A stretch of 64,000 bases of DNA from Planctomycetota bacterium (GTDB lineage: Bacteria; Planctomycetota; MHYJ01; WSZJ01; JACPWG01): the NCBI GenBank assembly GCA_016197205.1, contig JACPWG010000144.1, positions 1-64,000 on the forward strand. The letters run 5' to 3'. The notes below the pieces were generated by a model that saw only the letters and a program-made list of their open reading frames with translations, searched no databases and had not been told where the DNA came from. How positions within the stretch are numbered: position 1 is the first letter of the stretch; every line of letters begins with the position of its first letter. Shown here in pieces: positions 52,129 through 60,211 of the stretch. The translations under genes were made by a program, and so were the position numbers.

Positions 52129-52654
52129 GGCCGGCTCCTCTTGTTCGTCGAGGTGAGTTGCCGGGATCACGCGCCCCCACCGGAGCGACATCGGGCGGCA
52201 GGGGGACGCTCGCGCAGCCTCATGATACTTGGCTGGAGGTGGGGAGTCAAAGGCGCCTTCTCGCGCGGGTCGGTGCGCCGAGTGACGGCGGGGCCCTTGT
52301 CCCCACCGCTGCTGCCGCTCGCGACGTGCCCCGCTTCATGCCGGTCGGCCACACGGTGCGGGGCGGAAGCCCCGCACCACAATGCCTGCGCCAGGGTCCA
52401 CGTCCGGTCGGCAAGTCGGTGCGCGGCGGAAGCCATACGCTACAAAGGCCGCGCGATTCCTCACACGCGGTGCACGGCCCCGCGGATCTTGTGGTGCAGG
52501 GGTTCCGCCCTGCACCCGAACGGCGTCCGATGAAAGAAGCGACGTTGCCCTTGTCGCAGCCTCACTCGCGGCAGTTCACCCGCTGCCGCGCACCGTCGCG
52601 CACGGCCGCCCGGTGCCGGTCGCCCGCCCTCCCACTCTGCCCCACCCCGCCCGC
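52129..52654. repeat. Gene-free stretch with three family-1 palindromes
   Basis: GGTGCGGGGCGGAAGCCCCG plus CACC at 52355-52378, a degraded copy near 52415, and GGTGCAGGGGTTCCGCCCTG plus CACC at 52493-52516 in the opposite sense. No gene found. Confidence 0.75.
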
Positions 52655-54802
52655 TCACCTCCGCCGCAGCGCCGCGAGCGCGGCCTCGGCCGCCGCCCGC
52701 ACCTCGGGTGACTCGTCCCCCAGCAGCGCCGCGACCGCCGGCGCCTCGCGCGCGCCGCCGAGCTCGCCCACCACGCGGCAGCCGGACGCGCGCACGCGCG
52801 GGTAGACGTTTCGCAAGAGCGGCAGCACGTGCTCCAGCGCGCCCGACCCCGCCTCCACCAGCGCCCGCTCCGTCACGGCACGCGACGCGGCGTTCGGGTC
52901 CCGCACGCCCGCCGCCAGCACGCGAAAACCCGACTCCTCCCCCAGCCTCACCAGCGCGCCCGCCGCCGCCACCATGAGCCGCACGTCCGGTTGCCGCGTG
53001 ACCGCGACCAGCGCCGGGACCGCCGACCGCGCACCCAACCGGCCCAACGCCTCCGCCGCCTGCACCCGCGCCTCCGTCGGCGCACGCCTGTCTTTCAGCT
53101 TCGCAGCCAGCACCGGGATCGCCGCCGCGCCGGCCTTGCGCGCGTACCCCTCCACCGCCCACGTCGAGATCGCCGCCGCAAACTCGTCGCCTTCGCCCGC
53201 GTCGTCCGTCGCATGACGCACCGCGTCAAGCACCGCGACGTCCCGTACGGAGAGGAGCGCCGCGAGGAGCTGGCGCTGGAGCGGGCCGCCGATGCGCGCC
53301 TGCCGGCGGGGGGCCAGGTCGTAGGTATCGCAGAGGATCACCGGGAGGTCCGGGGGCGCAAGCGTCCGCAACGACGCCAGCGCCGCGCGCGCCACCCAGC
53401 CGTCCTCGTCCAGGAGAGCCTTCTCCAGCGCCTGCTCCACCCGCCGGCCCGGCGAGGCCGCGAGCCGCAGCGCCGCCAGGCAGCGCACGTTCGCGTTCGC
53501 GTGCCCCAGCGCCCCGAGCAACTGCTCCACGTCCGGCCCCGCGGTCGCCGGACCGCTCTCCATCGACAGCAGCACCGCGAGGCGGTCCGGCAGCCCCAGG
53601 AACGCGAAGGCCGCTTCCTCCAGCGCCAGCAAGGCCTCCCGGTCCCGACGCAACGACCGCTCGAGCAGCCAGCCCGCCCGGCCCCGCACCTCGCGGGACT
53701 CCAGCCGGTCCGTGGTTCCGCCGACCGGCAGCAGCATCGCGAGCGGCGTCAGGTCGTCCCTCCACTCGTGCTCGTACGCGGTCGCCGCCGCCAGCAGCGC
53801 GTCCTTCACGCGCGGCTCGAACCGGCCCGCCACCTTTCGCAGGAACCGGTCCGCTACGAAGCGCGCCTCCGTCAACCGCGCGGCGCGGTCCGCGTCCTCC
53901 CAGTACTCCGCCACGCCCTCCGCGAGCGTCTCGGCCAGCCCGCTTCGCACGCCGGCCCGACCCGGGTCCCCCAGCCGGTCGATCCACAGCCCGTAGGCGG
54001 CCAGCCCGCGCGCGCCCGCCGCCGGGAGCGGCTGCCCCGGCGCGTCCCCCTCGATCGGCGGAAGCTGCGCGTGCACGACCTGCTCGACGATCGACTCGCG
54101 CAGCGCCGCCCGCAGCTCCTTCCGCTCCCCGCCCGTCCCTTTCACGACCAGGACCCGGAACCGCGCCTGCCCCAGTTCATGGAAGGGGTAGACCCGCGGG
54201 CCGCCCGCGTCCCTCACCCGAAAAAGCCTCATCCGATCGTCGAAGCCGTCGACCACCCAGGCATGGCCGAGAGTCCGATCGGGGAGGAGCAGCGAGGGTC
54301 GGCGCAGCAGGATTTCGGCCCGCATCCGCGCGACGGCCTGGGCCGGCGTCGTCGAGAGCGCCGTCAGCTCCTCGAGGTCGATCCCCCAGCCGCGGAAGGC
54401 GCGGACGAGCGGCGCGACCCGGTCGTCGACCTCGGGCTCGACGCAGCCGATGGGCCCACACGCGGTTCGAAAGGCGACGCCCGAAAGCGCGAGCAGGTCG
54501 TCGTATTCGGCCGTGGGCTCCAGAAAATGGAGCATGGACCACGCGCCGCACAGAATGGGGTCCGGCGGCACCGGCGTTTCCACCCCGTCAAGGGTCCGGC
54601 GCAGCTCGCGGCTCAGCCGCTCGGCGGGGCTCGGCGTCGGGTCCGCGCCCTCCGCCGCGAGCGACCACAGCACACCGCCTGCAAGGCCGAGCGCGACGAC
54701 TCCCTTCGCGAGCCGCGCGCCCAACCCCCCGCCTGAAGGCGGAACTACGAACGGCGGGGGCGGCGGGCTGAACGCCCCGCGTCGGCTGCGAGCAGCTCTC
54801 AT
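52655..54802 (-). CDS. Papain/BtrH-like domain plus HEAT-repeat protein, divergent from tubulin-like locus
   Basis: 715 residues. After an N-terminal hydrophobic segment (about 33-48), residues 80-215 carry C85 (ILCGAWSMLHFL), FRTACGPIGCVEP and H180-AWVVDGFDD, the Cys-His-Asp order of C39/BtrH-type cysteine peptidase domains. The remaining ~450 residues are armadillo/HEAT units (for example VQAAEALGRLGARSAVPALV). Residues 15-26 (PPFVVPPSGGG) are encoded by a dispersed repeat. It is anchored or exported. It shares a 330-base intergenic region with the tubulin-like gene, so co-regulation is possible. Confidence 0.8.
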   Translation of the reverse strand: MRAARSRRGAFSPPPPPFVVPPSGGGLGARLAKGVVALGLAGGVLWSLAAEGADPTPSPAERLSRELRRTLDGVETPVPPDPILCGAWSMLHFLEPTAEYDDLLALSGVAFRTACGPIGCVEPEVDDRVAPLVRAFRGWGIDLEELTALSTTPAQAVARMRAEILLRRPSLLLPDRTLGHAWVVDGFDDRMRLFRVRDAGGPRVYPFHELGQARFRVLVVKGTGGERKELRAALRESIVEQVVHAQLPPIEGDAPGQPLPAAGARGLAAYGLWIDRLGDPGRAGVRSGLAETLAEGVAEYWEDADRAARLTEARFVADRFLRKVAGRFEPRVKDALLAAATAYEHEWRDDLTPLAMLLPVGGTTDRLESREVRGRAGWLLERSLRRDREALLALEEAAFAFLGLPDRLAVLLSMESGPATAGPDVEQLLGALGHANANVRCLAALRLAASPGRRVEQALEKALLDEDGWVARAALASLRTLAPPDLPVILCDTYDLAPRRQARIGGPLQRQLLAALLSVRDVAVLDAVRHATDDAGEGDEFAAAISTWAVEGYARKAGAAAIPVLAAKLKDRRAPTEARVQAAEALGRLGARSAVPALVAVTRQPDVRLMVAAAGALVRLGEESGFRVLAAGVRDPNAASRAVTERALVEAGSGALEHVLPLLRNVYPRVRASGCRVVGELGGAREAPAVAALLGDESPEVRAAAEAALAALRRR
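54728..54760. repeat. Dispersed repeat inside coding sequence
   Basis: CCGCCTGAAGGCGGAACTAC plus GAACGGCGG, matching 8181-8210. It encodes FVVPPSGG on the minus strand. Confidence 0.6.
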
Positions 54803-54987
54803 GGCGGATCTCCTGGCGCGGCCCCCGGGCCGCGAAACCGAGCGCCTACAGAACAGCCGTGCTCGTACTCGTGCTCGAAGGCCGGCTCGAGCAGGAGTAG
54901 GAGTACGACCGGCCCTGACCCTTCGATCCGAGCACGCGAAAAGTCAACGAGGGCCCCGCGGTCGCCTGCGCCGGCGGCCCAAATCGC

Positions 54988-55016
54988 TTGACACCCTGAG
55001 GGACCCTCCCTATAAT
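54988..55016 (+). promoter_or_regulatory. Consensus sigma-70 promoter of the tubulin-like locus
   Basis: Perfect TTGACA (54988-54993), 17-base spacer, perfect TATAAT (55011-55016). Transcription would start near 55023, leaving a leader of about 108 bases. The spacer contains a small palindrome (CCCTGAGGGACCCTCCC). The rest of 54803-55130 holds an inverted repeat (GTACTCGTGCTCG / AGCAGGAGTAGGAGTAC) at 54857-54910 and no gene. Confidence 0.85.
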
Positions 55017-55130
55017 TCGTCCGAAATCCGCGTTTTCATTAGGTTTTGCGCCTTCGACAAGGGGCGGCCCCCCCTCCCCCGGGTCCGCCCCGTCGCCGGC
55101 CGGCCTCCCACCCCCCGGGCGGAGATCCCC

Positions 55131-57605
55131 ATGCCCTCGACCCCGGTCGCCCCCGCCCCCGAGGCTTTGGATGCCTTCGCGCTCCGGGACAAGTCGAAGC
55201 CCATCCACGTCCGTCCGACGCTCTTCATCGGCCTCGGCGGAACCGGCTTCGAGGTCCTCTGCCGGCTCAAGCGACGGGTCCGCGCCCTCTACGGCCCCTA
55301 CGCCCCGATCCGCTTCCTCGTCCTCGATACCGACCCACCCGACCTCACCAAGTCCGTCCTCGAGCCGGACGAGTTCGTCAATCTCTCCGGCTTCGATGCC
55401 TCCAACATCCTGAAGAATCTGGACCAGTACAAGTGCGTCCGGCCCTGGTGGCCCGAGGCGCTCAAGGTCGGCAACGTCTTCCGCGGCGCCAAGCAGAAAC
55501 GGGCCGTCGGCCGGCTCGCCTTCTACTTCAAGTACGCCGAAGAGGTCCACCCCAAGCTCCAGCGCCAGGTCTCCTCCCTCTTCCAGATGGTCGACCATGC
55601 GGACGAGGCCAAGCTCAAGTCGGCCGGCCTCCGCATCCTGCCCGGCGTCGGGTCCGCCTATGTCGTCAGCTCCCTCTGCGGCGGCACCGGCTCCGGCTGC
55701 TTCCTCGACGTCGGCTTCGAGGTCCGCAACATGATGGAGCGGCTGGGCGGCGGCCGCGCGTTCAAGGTCGCGGGCGTCTTCACGCTCCCCGAGGGCTACC
55801 TGCTCGAAATGACGCAGGAGTTCCAGCGCCAGCGCATCCAGGCCAACGCCTACGCCTGCCTCCGCGAGCTGGACCACTTCCTCGACCCCGCCCACCTCGC
55901 GGGCCTCAAGGTCCAGTTCACGAGCGCCCACCCCGGCTTCAAGCCGCTCATGCCCCCCTACGGCGAGGTCGCGCTTGTCGACGTGCTCAACCGCAATCAC
56001 GAACGGCTCCGCTCGATCGGCGACCTGTACGAAATGATCGCCGCCAAGCTCTTCCTCGACCTCTCGATCGGCAAGGCACGCGAGTCGCGGGAGGACAACC
56101 TCGAGGACGTCGCCGGCCAGAAGATCCGCGGCCGCCTCCGCGCGTATGCGAGCTTCGCGGTCGGCGCGCTCACCTTCCCCGCGCGCGCGATCATCTCCCA
56201 CTGCACGAGCCGCCTTGCCGCCGAGCTGCTCGAGCTCTTGCTCGCGAAGGGCGGCGGCGGGGACCGCTCCAGTCTCGTCGGCCGGGTGAAGAAGTTCAAG
56301 GCCGAGAACGAGCTGGAAGAGCACGAGGCAGACATGGTGCTCGACCGGCTGCGCGGCGCGGCGCGCGGCGTGACCGACGAGCTCGGGTTTGAGCCGACCG
56401 ACGCCGCCAAGGCCGCGACCGAGCTGGAGAAGCGCGGCGCCCGGCTCGCCGAGCGGCTGGCCGAGGCGCAGGCGAAGATGAAGGCGCGGAACCGCGAAGT
56501 GAGCCAGAAGGCCCTCGACGCCCTCGACGGCGAGATCAAAAAAATGCTCGGCAACGAGGCGGACTGCGGGATGGACTTCATCCTCGCGTTCCTCCGGCAG
56601 CTCGACCTCTCCTGCCAGGGGCTCATCGAGGAGCTGCAAAAGGAGCTGCGGGCCCTCCAGCCGGAATCGTTCGAGGCCGCGGCGCGCGACGCCGGGCGCA
56701 AGGTGCGCGAGGCGGAGAAGAGCTTCCTGCTGCGGGCGCGGAACGTCGCCGCCGCCTACGGCGAGTGGGCGCGGCTCGCGCGCGAGCACGCGTCGAAGGC
56801 GTGCGAATACCAGGTCCGCGAGCTGGCGATCGTGGTCTTCCACCAGCTCCGGCGCCGGATCGGCGACTGGACGAACCGGCTGACGAAGGTCCGGAACAAG
56901 CTTGAGCAGGCGCTCTACCTGGTGGGGGAGGAGGCGAAGCGGGCGCTCGCGCCGGCGGAGGCCGGCCTCGGGTCGGGCTACGTGCTGGAAGAAGAGGTGC
57001 TGGACCGATCGGCCGCGGAGGCGATCTACGCCGCGCATCGACCGCGGAGCCTGACGCCGGTTCTGACGAAGATCATCGAGGCGAACCACGGCCTGCTTGC
57101 TTTCGAGGAGTACGTGGACCGCGAAATCGTCGACAAGGGGATCCTGCCCCACGTGGGCGAGCCGTTCGCGCCCGTCGCGCGGCTGAACCTGTTCGAGGCG
57201 GTCGAGCGGTTCGGCAAGCCGGGCGCGGCCGCGGAGCGCTTGAAGAGCGTGGTGGACCGCTGCGCGCCGTTCGCCTCCATCGAAGAGGCGGCGATGGGGG
57301 ACATGGGCCGGCCGGTGAAGCAGCTCTTCCTCGGCGTGGACGACCGGGACGATCCGAAGTACCAGGAGCTGTTCCAGCAGCTCGGCCGGACGGCGGACCT
57401 CGTCTCGACCGGAGATCGGAGCCAGATCCTCGTCCTCGCCGGCGAGCAGGGACTGCCGGCTTTCGTGTTCAGCGCGTTCAAGAACTACCAGTACCACTAC
57501 GACCTTTTCTGCGAGCGCGTGAAGACCGAGGGGATGAGCGAGTTCCCCCACCTGGACAAGGCGTGGGCGGCGCCGGAGGCGATGGCGTCGCTATTCCCGG
57601 AGTAG
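55131..57605 (+). CDS. Tubulin/FtsZ-superfamily protein (Tubulin_2-like) with intact GTP-binding loop
   Basis: 824 residues. The first strand-loop is TLFIGLGGTGFEVLCRLKRR (GLGGTG at 34-39). The signature loop C-G184-GTGSG189 follows GSAYVVSSL, as in the tubulin [S/A/G]GGTG[S/A/T]G motif. A conserved helix NAYACLRELD lies at 239-248. A GTP-binding globular part is followed by a long helical region (about 380-700, including coiled coil LEKRGARLAERLAEAQAKMK). The family (pfam Tubulin like; related to FtsZ-like groups described by comparative genomics) is thought to take part in membrane remodelling. Start ATG follows CGGAGA. First gene of a three-gene cluster with the paralogue and a sigma-54 regulator. 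Confidence 0.92.
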   Translation: MPSTPVAPAPEALDAFALRDKSKPIHVRPTLFIGLGGTGFEVLCRLKRRVRALYGPYAPIRFLVLDTDPPDLTKSVLEPDEFVNLSGFDASNILKNLDQYKCVRPWWPEALKVGNVFRGAKQKRAVGRLAFYFKYAEEVHPKLQRQVSSLFQMVDHADEAKLKSAGLRILPGVGSAYVVSSLCGGTGSGCFLDVGFEVRNMMERLGGGRAFKVAGVFTLPEGYLLEMTQEFQRQRIQANAYACLRELDHFLDPAHLAGLKVQFTSAHPGFKPLMPPYGEVALVDVLNRNHERLRSIGDLYEMIAAKLFLDLSIGKARESREDNLEDVAGQKIRGRLRAYASFAVGALTFPARAIISHCTSRLAAELLELLLAKGGGGDRSSLVGRVKKFKAENELEEHEADMVLDRLRGAARGVTDELGFEPTDAAKAATELEKRGARLAERLAEAQAKMKARNREVSQKALDALDGEIKKMLGNEADCGMDFILAFLRQLDLSCQGLIEELQKELRALQPESFEAAARDAGRKVREAEKSFLLRARNVAAAYGEWARLAREHASKACEYQVRELAIVVFHQLRRRIGDWTNRLTKVRNKLEQALYLVGEEAKRALAPAEAGLGSGYVLEEEVLDRSAAEAIYAAHRPRSLTPVLTKIIEANHGLLAFEEYVDREIVDKGILPHVGEPFAPVARLNLFEAVERFGKPGAAAERLKSVVDRCAPFASIEEAAMGDMGRPVKQLFLGVDDRDDPKYQELFQQLGRTADLVSTGDRSQILVLAGEQGLPAFVFSAFKNYQYHYDLFCERVKTEGMSEFPHLDKAWAAPEAMASLFPE

Positions 57606-57639
57606 CGTACTGGAAATTCCCTGCGTTTCCGCGCGCCAC

Positions 57640-57735
57640 AGGAACCACAGATTGCACAGATTTTTCGCGATTTCACAGATTACGAATCTGTGCAATCTCC
57701 GTTAATCTGTGAAATCTGTGGTTTCGTGGTTGGTC
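57640..57735. repeat. CACAGATT long hairpin between the two tubulin-superfamily genes
   Basis: ACCACAGATTGCACAGATTT and GATTTCACAGATTACG face AATCTGTGCAATCTCCG and TTAATCTGTGAAATCTGTGG. This is a long fold-back in the 205-base gap, which may attenuate or protect the transcript. It has the same sequence type as 881-939. Confidence 0.75.
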
Positions 57736-57810
57736 GGATTCCTCCTTGTCTTCGAACTCGCAGCCTGCCCGTCAAGACGTAGCCACACCCAGCAGCAATC
57801 GGCAATCCCC

Positions 57811-60057
57811 ATGTACCACTTCTGCTTCGCCATCGGCCTGGGCTCCTTCGGTCGCGAGACCGTGGGCGGAGTCCAGCGTTTCCTCGCGGCCCGGAACGCG
57901 GGCCAGGGGGTACCGTTCCTGGCCGTGGGTCCGGAGCTGCTGTTGCCGCGCGCGAGCGGCAAGGACCCGGACCCGGCGGCGGCCGGCACCGCGAGCCGCG
58001 CGGGCTACCACCAGCTCCTGGAGCAGGGGGTCGAGCGGGTCTACGAGGTGGTGAAGCGCGGGATCACGCAGTGCGAGGCGATCCGCGAGGTGGGGCGCGA
58101 AAAGACCGAGGTGGGGCCGCGGCAGAAGATCTTCCACATCTACCTCATCGCGAACCTGGCCGACCCGCTCGCGAGCGGCATCCTCTTCGACATGGCGAGC
58201 CTGGCGGCGAGCGCCGCGGCCCCGTGGCGCGCGCGCATCCTCGGCATCCTGAACGCGACCGTGTTTTTTCGCGAGGCGGCGCAGGAGCGGGAGGACTGCG
58301 CGAACGTCTACGCCACGATGCGCGAGCTGGACTCCTTGATGGCCAGCCGGCAGGAGCGGTTCGGCTTTCACTACGAGCGCCGGATTTCCGTTTCGCCGCG
58401 CCAACGGCCGTTCGACCTCGTGTACGTGAACACCGGCGAGAATCCCGCGGGCGCGCTCAAGGACGAGGAGGAGATGGCGGCCTGCACCGCGCGCTTCGTG
58501 GGGCACTGCCTGACGTCGCCGCTCGGGACGGCCTCGGAGCATGCGGTCGAGGACGCGGGCGTGCTCGACCTCTTCGCGCCCTGGAAGGACGGGCGGAAGC
58601 CGGCGGCCTACAGCGGCTGGGGGCTCGCGATGCTGGAGGTCCCGACCGCGCCGCTCAAACGCTACTGCGTCCTGCGCTTCGCCGCGGAGCTGGCGCGCCG
58701 CCACCTCGTGGCCAAGCCCGCGGAGGAGGAGATCGACACCGGCTCGCGCGACTTCCTGGCCGCGTGGAAAGGCCGCTTCGAGGACCTGGAGCCGGCGCTC
58801 GCGAGCTCCGAAACCGAGGAGCGGCTGCGGCCGCGCATCCCGCCGTTGAACGGCGTGCCGCTCGGCGACCGCGGGGAGACGCTCAAGACGTTCGACGGGC
58901 AGGCCGCGCAGAAGCTGGCCGAGGTGGAGGCGACGATCGCGCGGAACGCCGAGCGGCTGCTCAAGGCGCGCGCGGCGGCGCTCACGGCCTCCGTCGACCG
59001 GCTGGTGCGGACCTCCCCGCTCGGGCTCATGCGGGTGAAGCTCAGCCTCTCGGTGCTGAAGCGCCTCCTCGCCGAGGAGCGGATCAAGGCGCTCAAGAAG
59101 ACGCGCGAGGGGCGCGAGACGGCCGTAAAGTTCGTCGACGCCCAGGCGCGCCTGGCGGAGGCCTCGAGCGCCTGGCGGACGACCTGGGGGCTGAAGAAGC
59201 TCCTTCTCAAAAAAAAGATCGAGCGTCGGATCGAGCAGCTCCAGCTCGACGCGGTGACGGAGCTCGAAAAAAAATACACGATCCAGATCGCGCAGTGGGT
59301 GTGCGACCGCGCGGCGGGGATTTACGAGGAGCTGGACAAGCGGATCGACCAGGAGATCCAGGCCCTGGGCGCCTGCGGCGAGGTCCTGGAGCAGGTCGGC
59401 GCGCGCTTCGCGGAGGAGAAGGTGACCGCCCCGCCGCCGCCCGCCTTCACCGACCTCCTGGCCGTCGCCCCGTCGGAGTACGCCTTCGTCTACGACAAGC
59501 TCGCCCTGGAGCGGCGGCCGGACGCGGAGCGGGCGAAGGAGCTGGGGTTCCTGCTGAAGAACTTCAACCCGCTCTCCTCGTGGCGGAAGCCGGCGGAGGC
59601 GGAGATCACGAACGCGCTGCGGGGGTACGCGGAGTACTATTTCCGCGGGCTGGACGCGCTCGACGTGGTGAAGGAGATCCTCGGGGACAAGCGGTTCGAG
59701 CTGGCCAAGGTGGGCATCCCCCACCTCGTGGAGCAGATGGGCAGCCGCGCGGAGCCGTTCTTCGCGTACCAGCCGGAGCTGACCGCGGGCTCGGGCAACG
59801 TCCTCGACCTCTGGGTCCTCGGCACGGCCGGGGCCGAGTCGTTCGCCGCCTACTACAAGAGCGCGTGGGAGCGCGCGGTGGACGTGGTCGAGACGCGGGA
59901 CCCGCGTTCGCTTTTCGTCTGCCGCTTCCGCCACGGCGTGCCCCTCTTCGCCCTGCCGCACCTGGCGGAGTTCAAAAAAAAGTACGATCTGCTCCGGCCG
60001 GAGGAGTCGAGGCCCTGCTACGTGCTCGGCGAACCGGACGCGCTGCCCGAGCTGTAG
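57811..60057 (+). CDS. Divergent tubulin-superfamily relative lacking the GGTGSG loop (pseudo-tubulin)
   Basis: 748 residues. FCFAIGLGSFGRETVGGVQR at 4-23 parallels GLGGTG of the upstream protein. FHIYLIANLADPLASGILFD (108-127) stands in place of the GGTGSG loop, so GTP-phosphate binding is probably lost. N165-VYATMRELD matches NAYACLRELD of the neighbour, and RPFDLVYVNTGEN parallels GEVALVDVLNRN. A long helical middle (about 380-560, with ALTASVDRLVRTSPLG and a Lys-rich coiled segment) follows. A non-hydrolysing partner of the intact tubulin-like protein is the natural inference. The ATG has no clear ribosome site. Confidence 0.8.
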   Translation: MYHFCFAIGLGSFGRETVGGVQRFLAARNAGQGVPFLAVGPELLLPRASGKDPDPAAAGTASRAGYHQLLEQGVERVYEVVKRGITQCEAIREVGREKTEVGPRQKIFHIYLIANLADPLASGILFDMASLAASAAAPWRARILGILNATVFFREAAQEREDCANVYATMRELDSLMASRQERFGFHYERRISVSPRQRPFDLVYVNTGENPAGALKDEEEMAACTARFVGHCLTSPLGTASEHAVEDAGVLDLFAPWKDGRKPAAYSGWGLAMLEVPTAPLKRYCVLRFAAELARRHLVAKPAEEEIDTGSRDFLAAWKGRFEDLEPALASSETEERLRPRIPPLNGVPLGDRGETLKTFDGQAAQKLAEVEATIARNAERLLKARAAALTASVDRLVRTSPLGLMRVKLSLSVLKRLLAEERIKALKKTREGRETAVKFVDAQARLAEASSAWRTTWGLKKLLLKKKIERRIEQLQLDAVTELEKKYTIQIAQWVCDRAAGIYEELDKRIDQEIQALGACGEVLEQVGARFAEEKVTAPPPPAFTDLLAVAPSEYAFVYDKLALERRPDAERAKELGFLLKNFNPLSSWRKPAEAEITNALRGYAEYYFRGLDALDVVKEILGDKRFELAKVGIPHLVEQMGSRAEPFFAYQPELTAGSGNVLDLWVLGTAGAESFAAYYKSAWERAVDVVETRDPRSLFVCRFRHGVPLFALPHLAEFKKKYDLLRPEESRPCYVLGEPDALPEL

Positions 60058-60170
60058 GGGATTGCTGATTTCGGATTGCTGATTGCTGATTGGACGGCGC
60101 GACGAACGGAGACGCCTCGCTCGCCGGCCCGTAATCGTCAATCGTCAATCAGCAATCAGCCGTCTCCCTC
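60058..60170. repeat. ATTGCTGATT iterated repeat in the operon gap
   Basis: GGGGATTGCTGATTTCGGAT, then ATTGCTGATTGCTGATTGG, face GTAATCGTCAATCGTCAATC and AGCAATCAGC. It fills the gap before the sigma-54 regulator. Confidence 0.7.
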
Positions 60171-60211
60171 GCGCCCGCTTCCCTCACCTCCTGTTCGAAG
60201 CACTCAAACCC

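Noticed and set aside
54846..57551. A 901-codon minus-strand frame opposite the tubulin-like gene
   Set aside because: It mirrors the coding strand's codon bias and lacks a start context or recognisable motif.
57772..60141. A 789-codon minus-strand frame opposite the pseudo-tubulin gene
   Set aside because: Same reason: low-information Leu/Arg/Glu-rich mirror translation.
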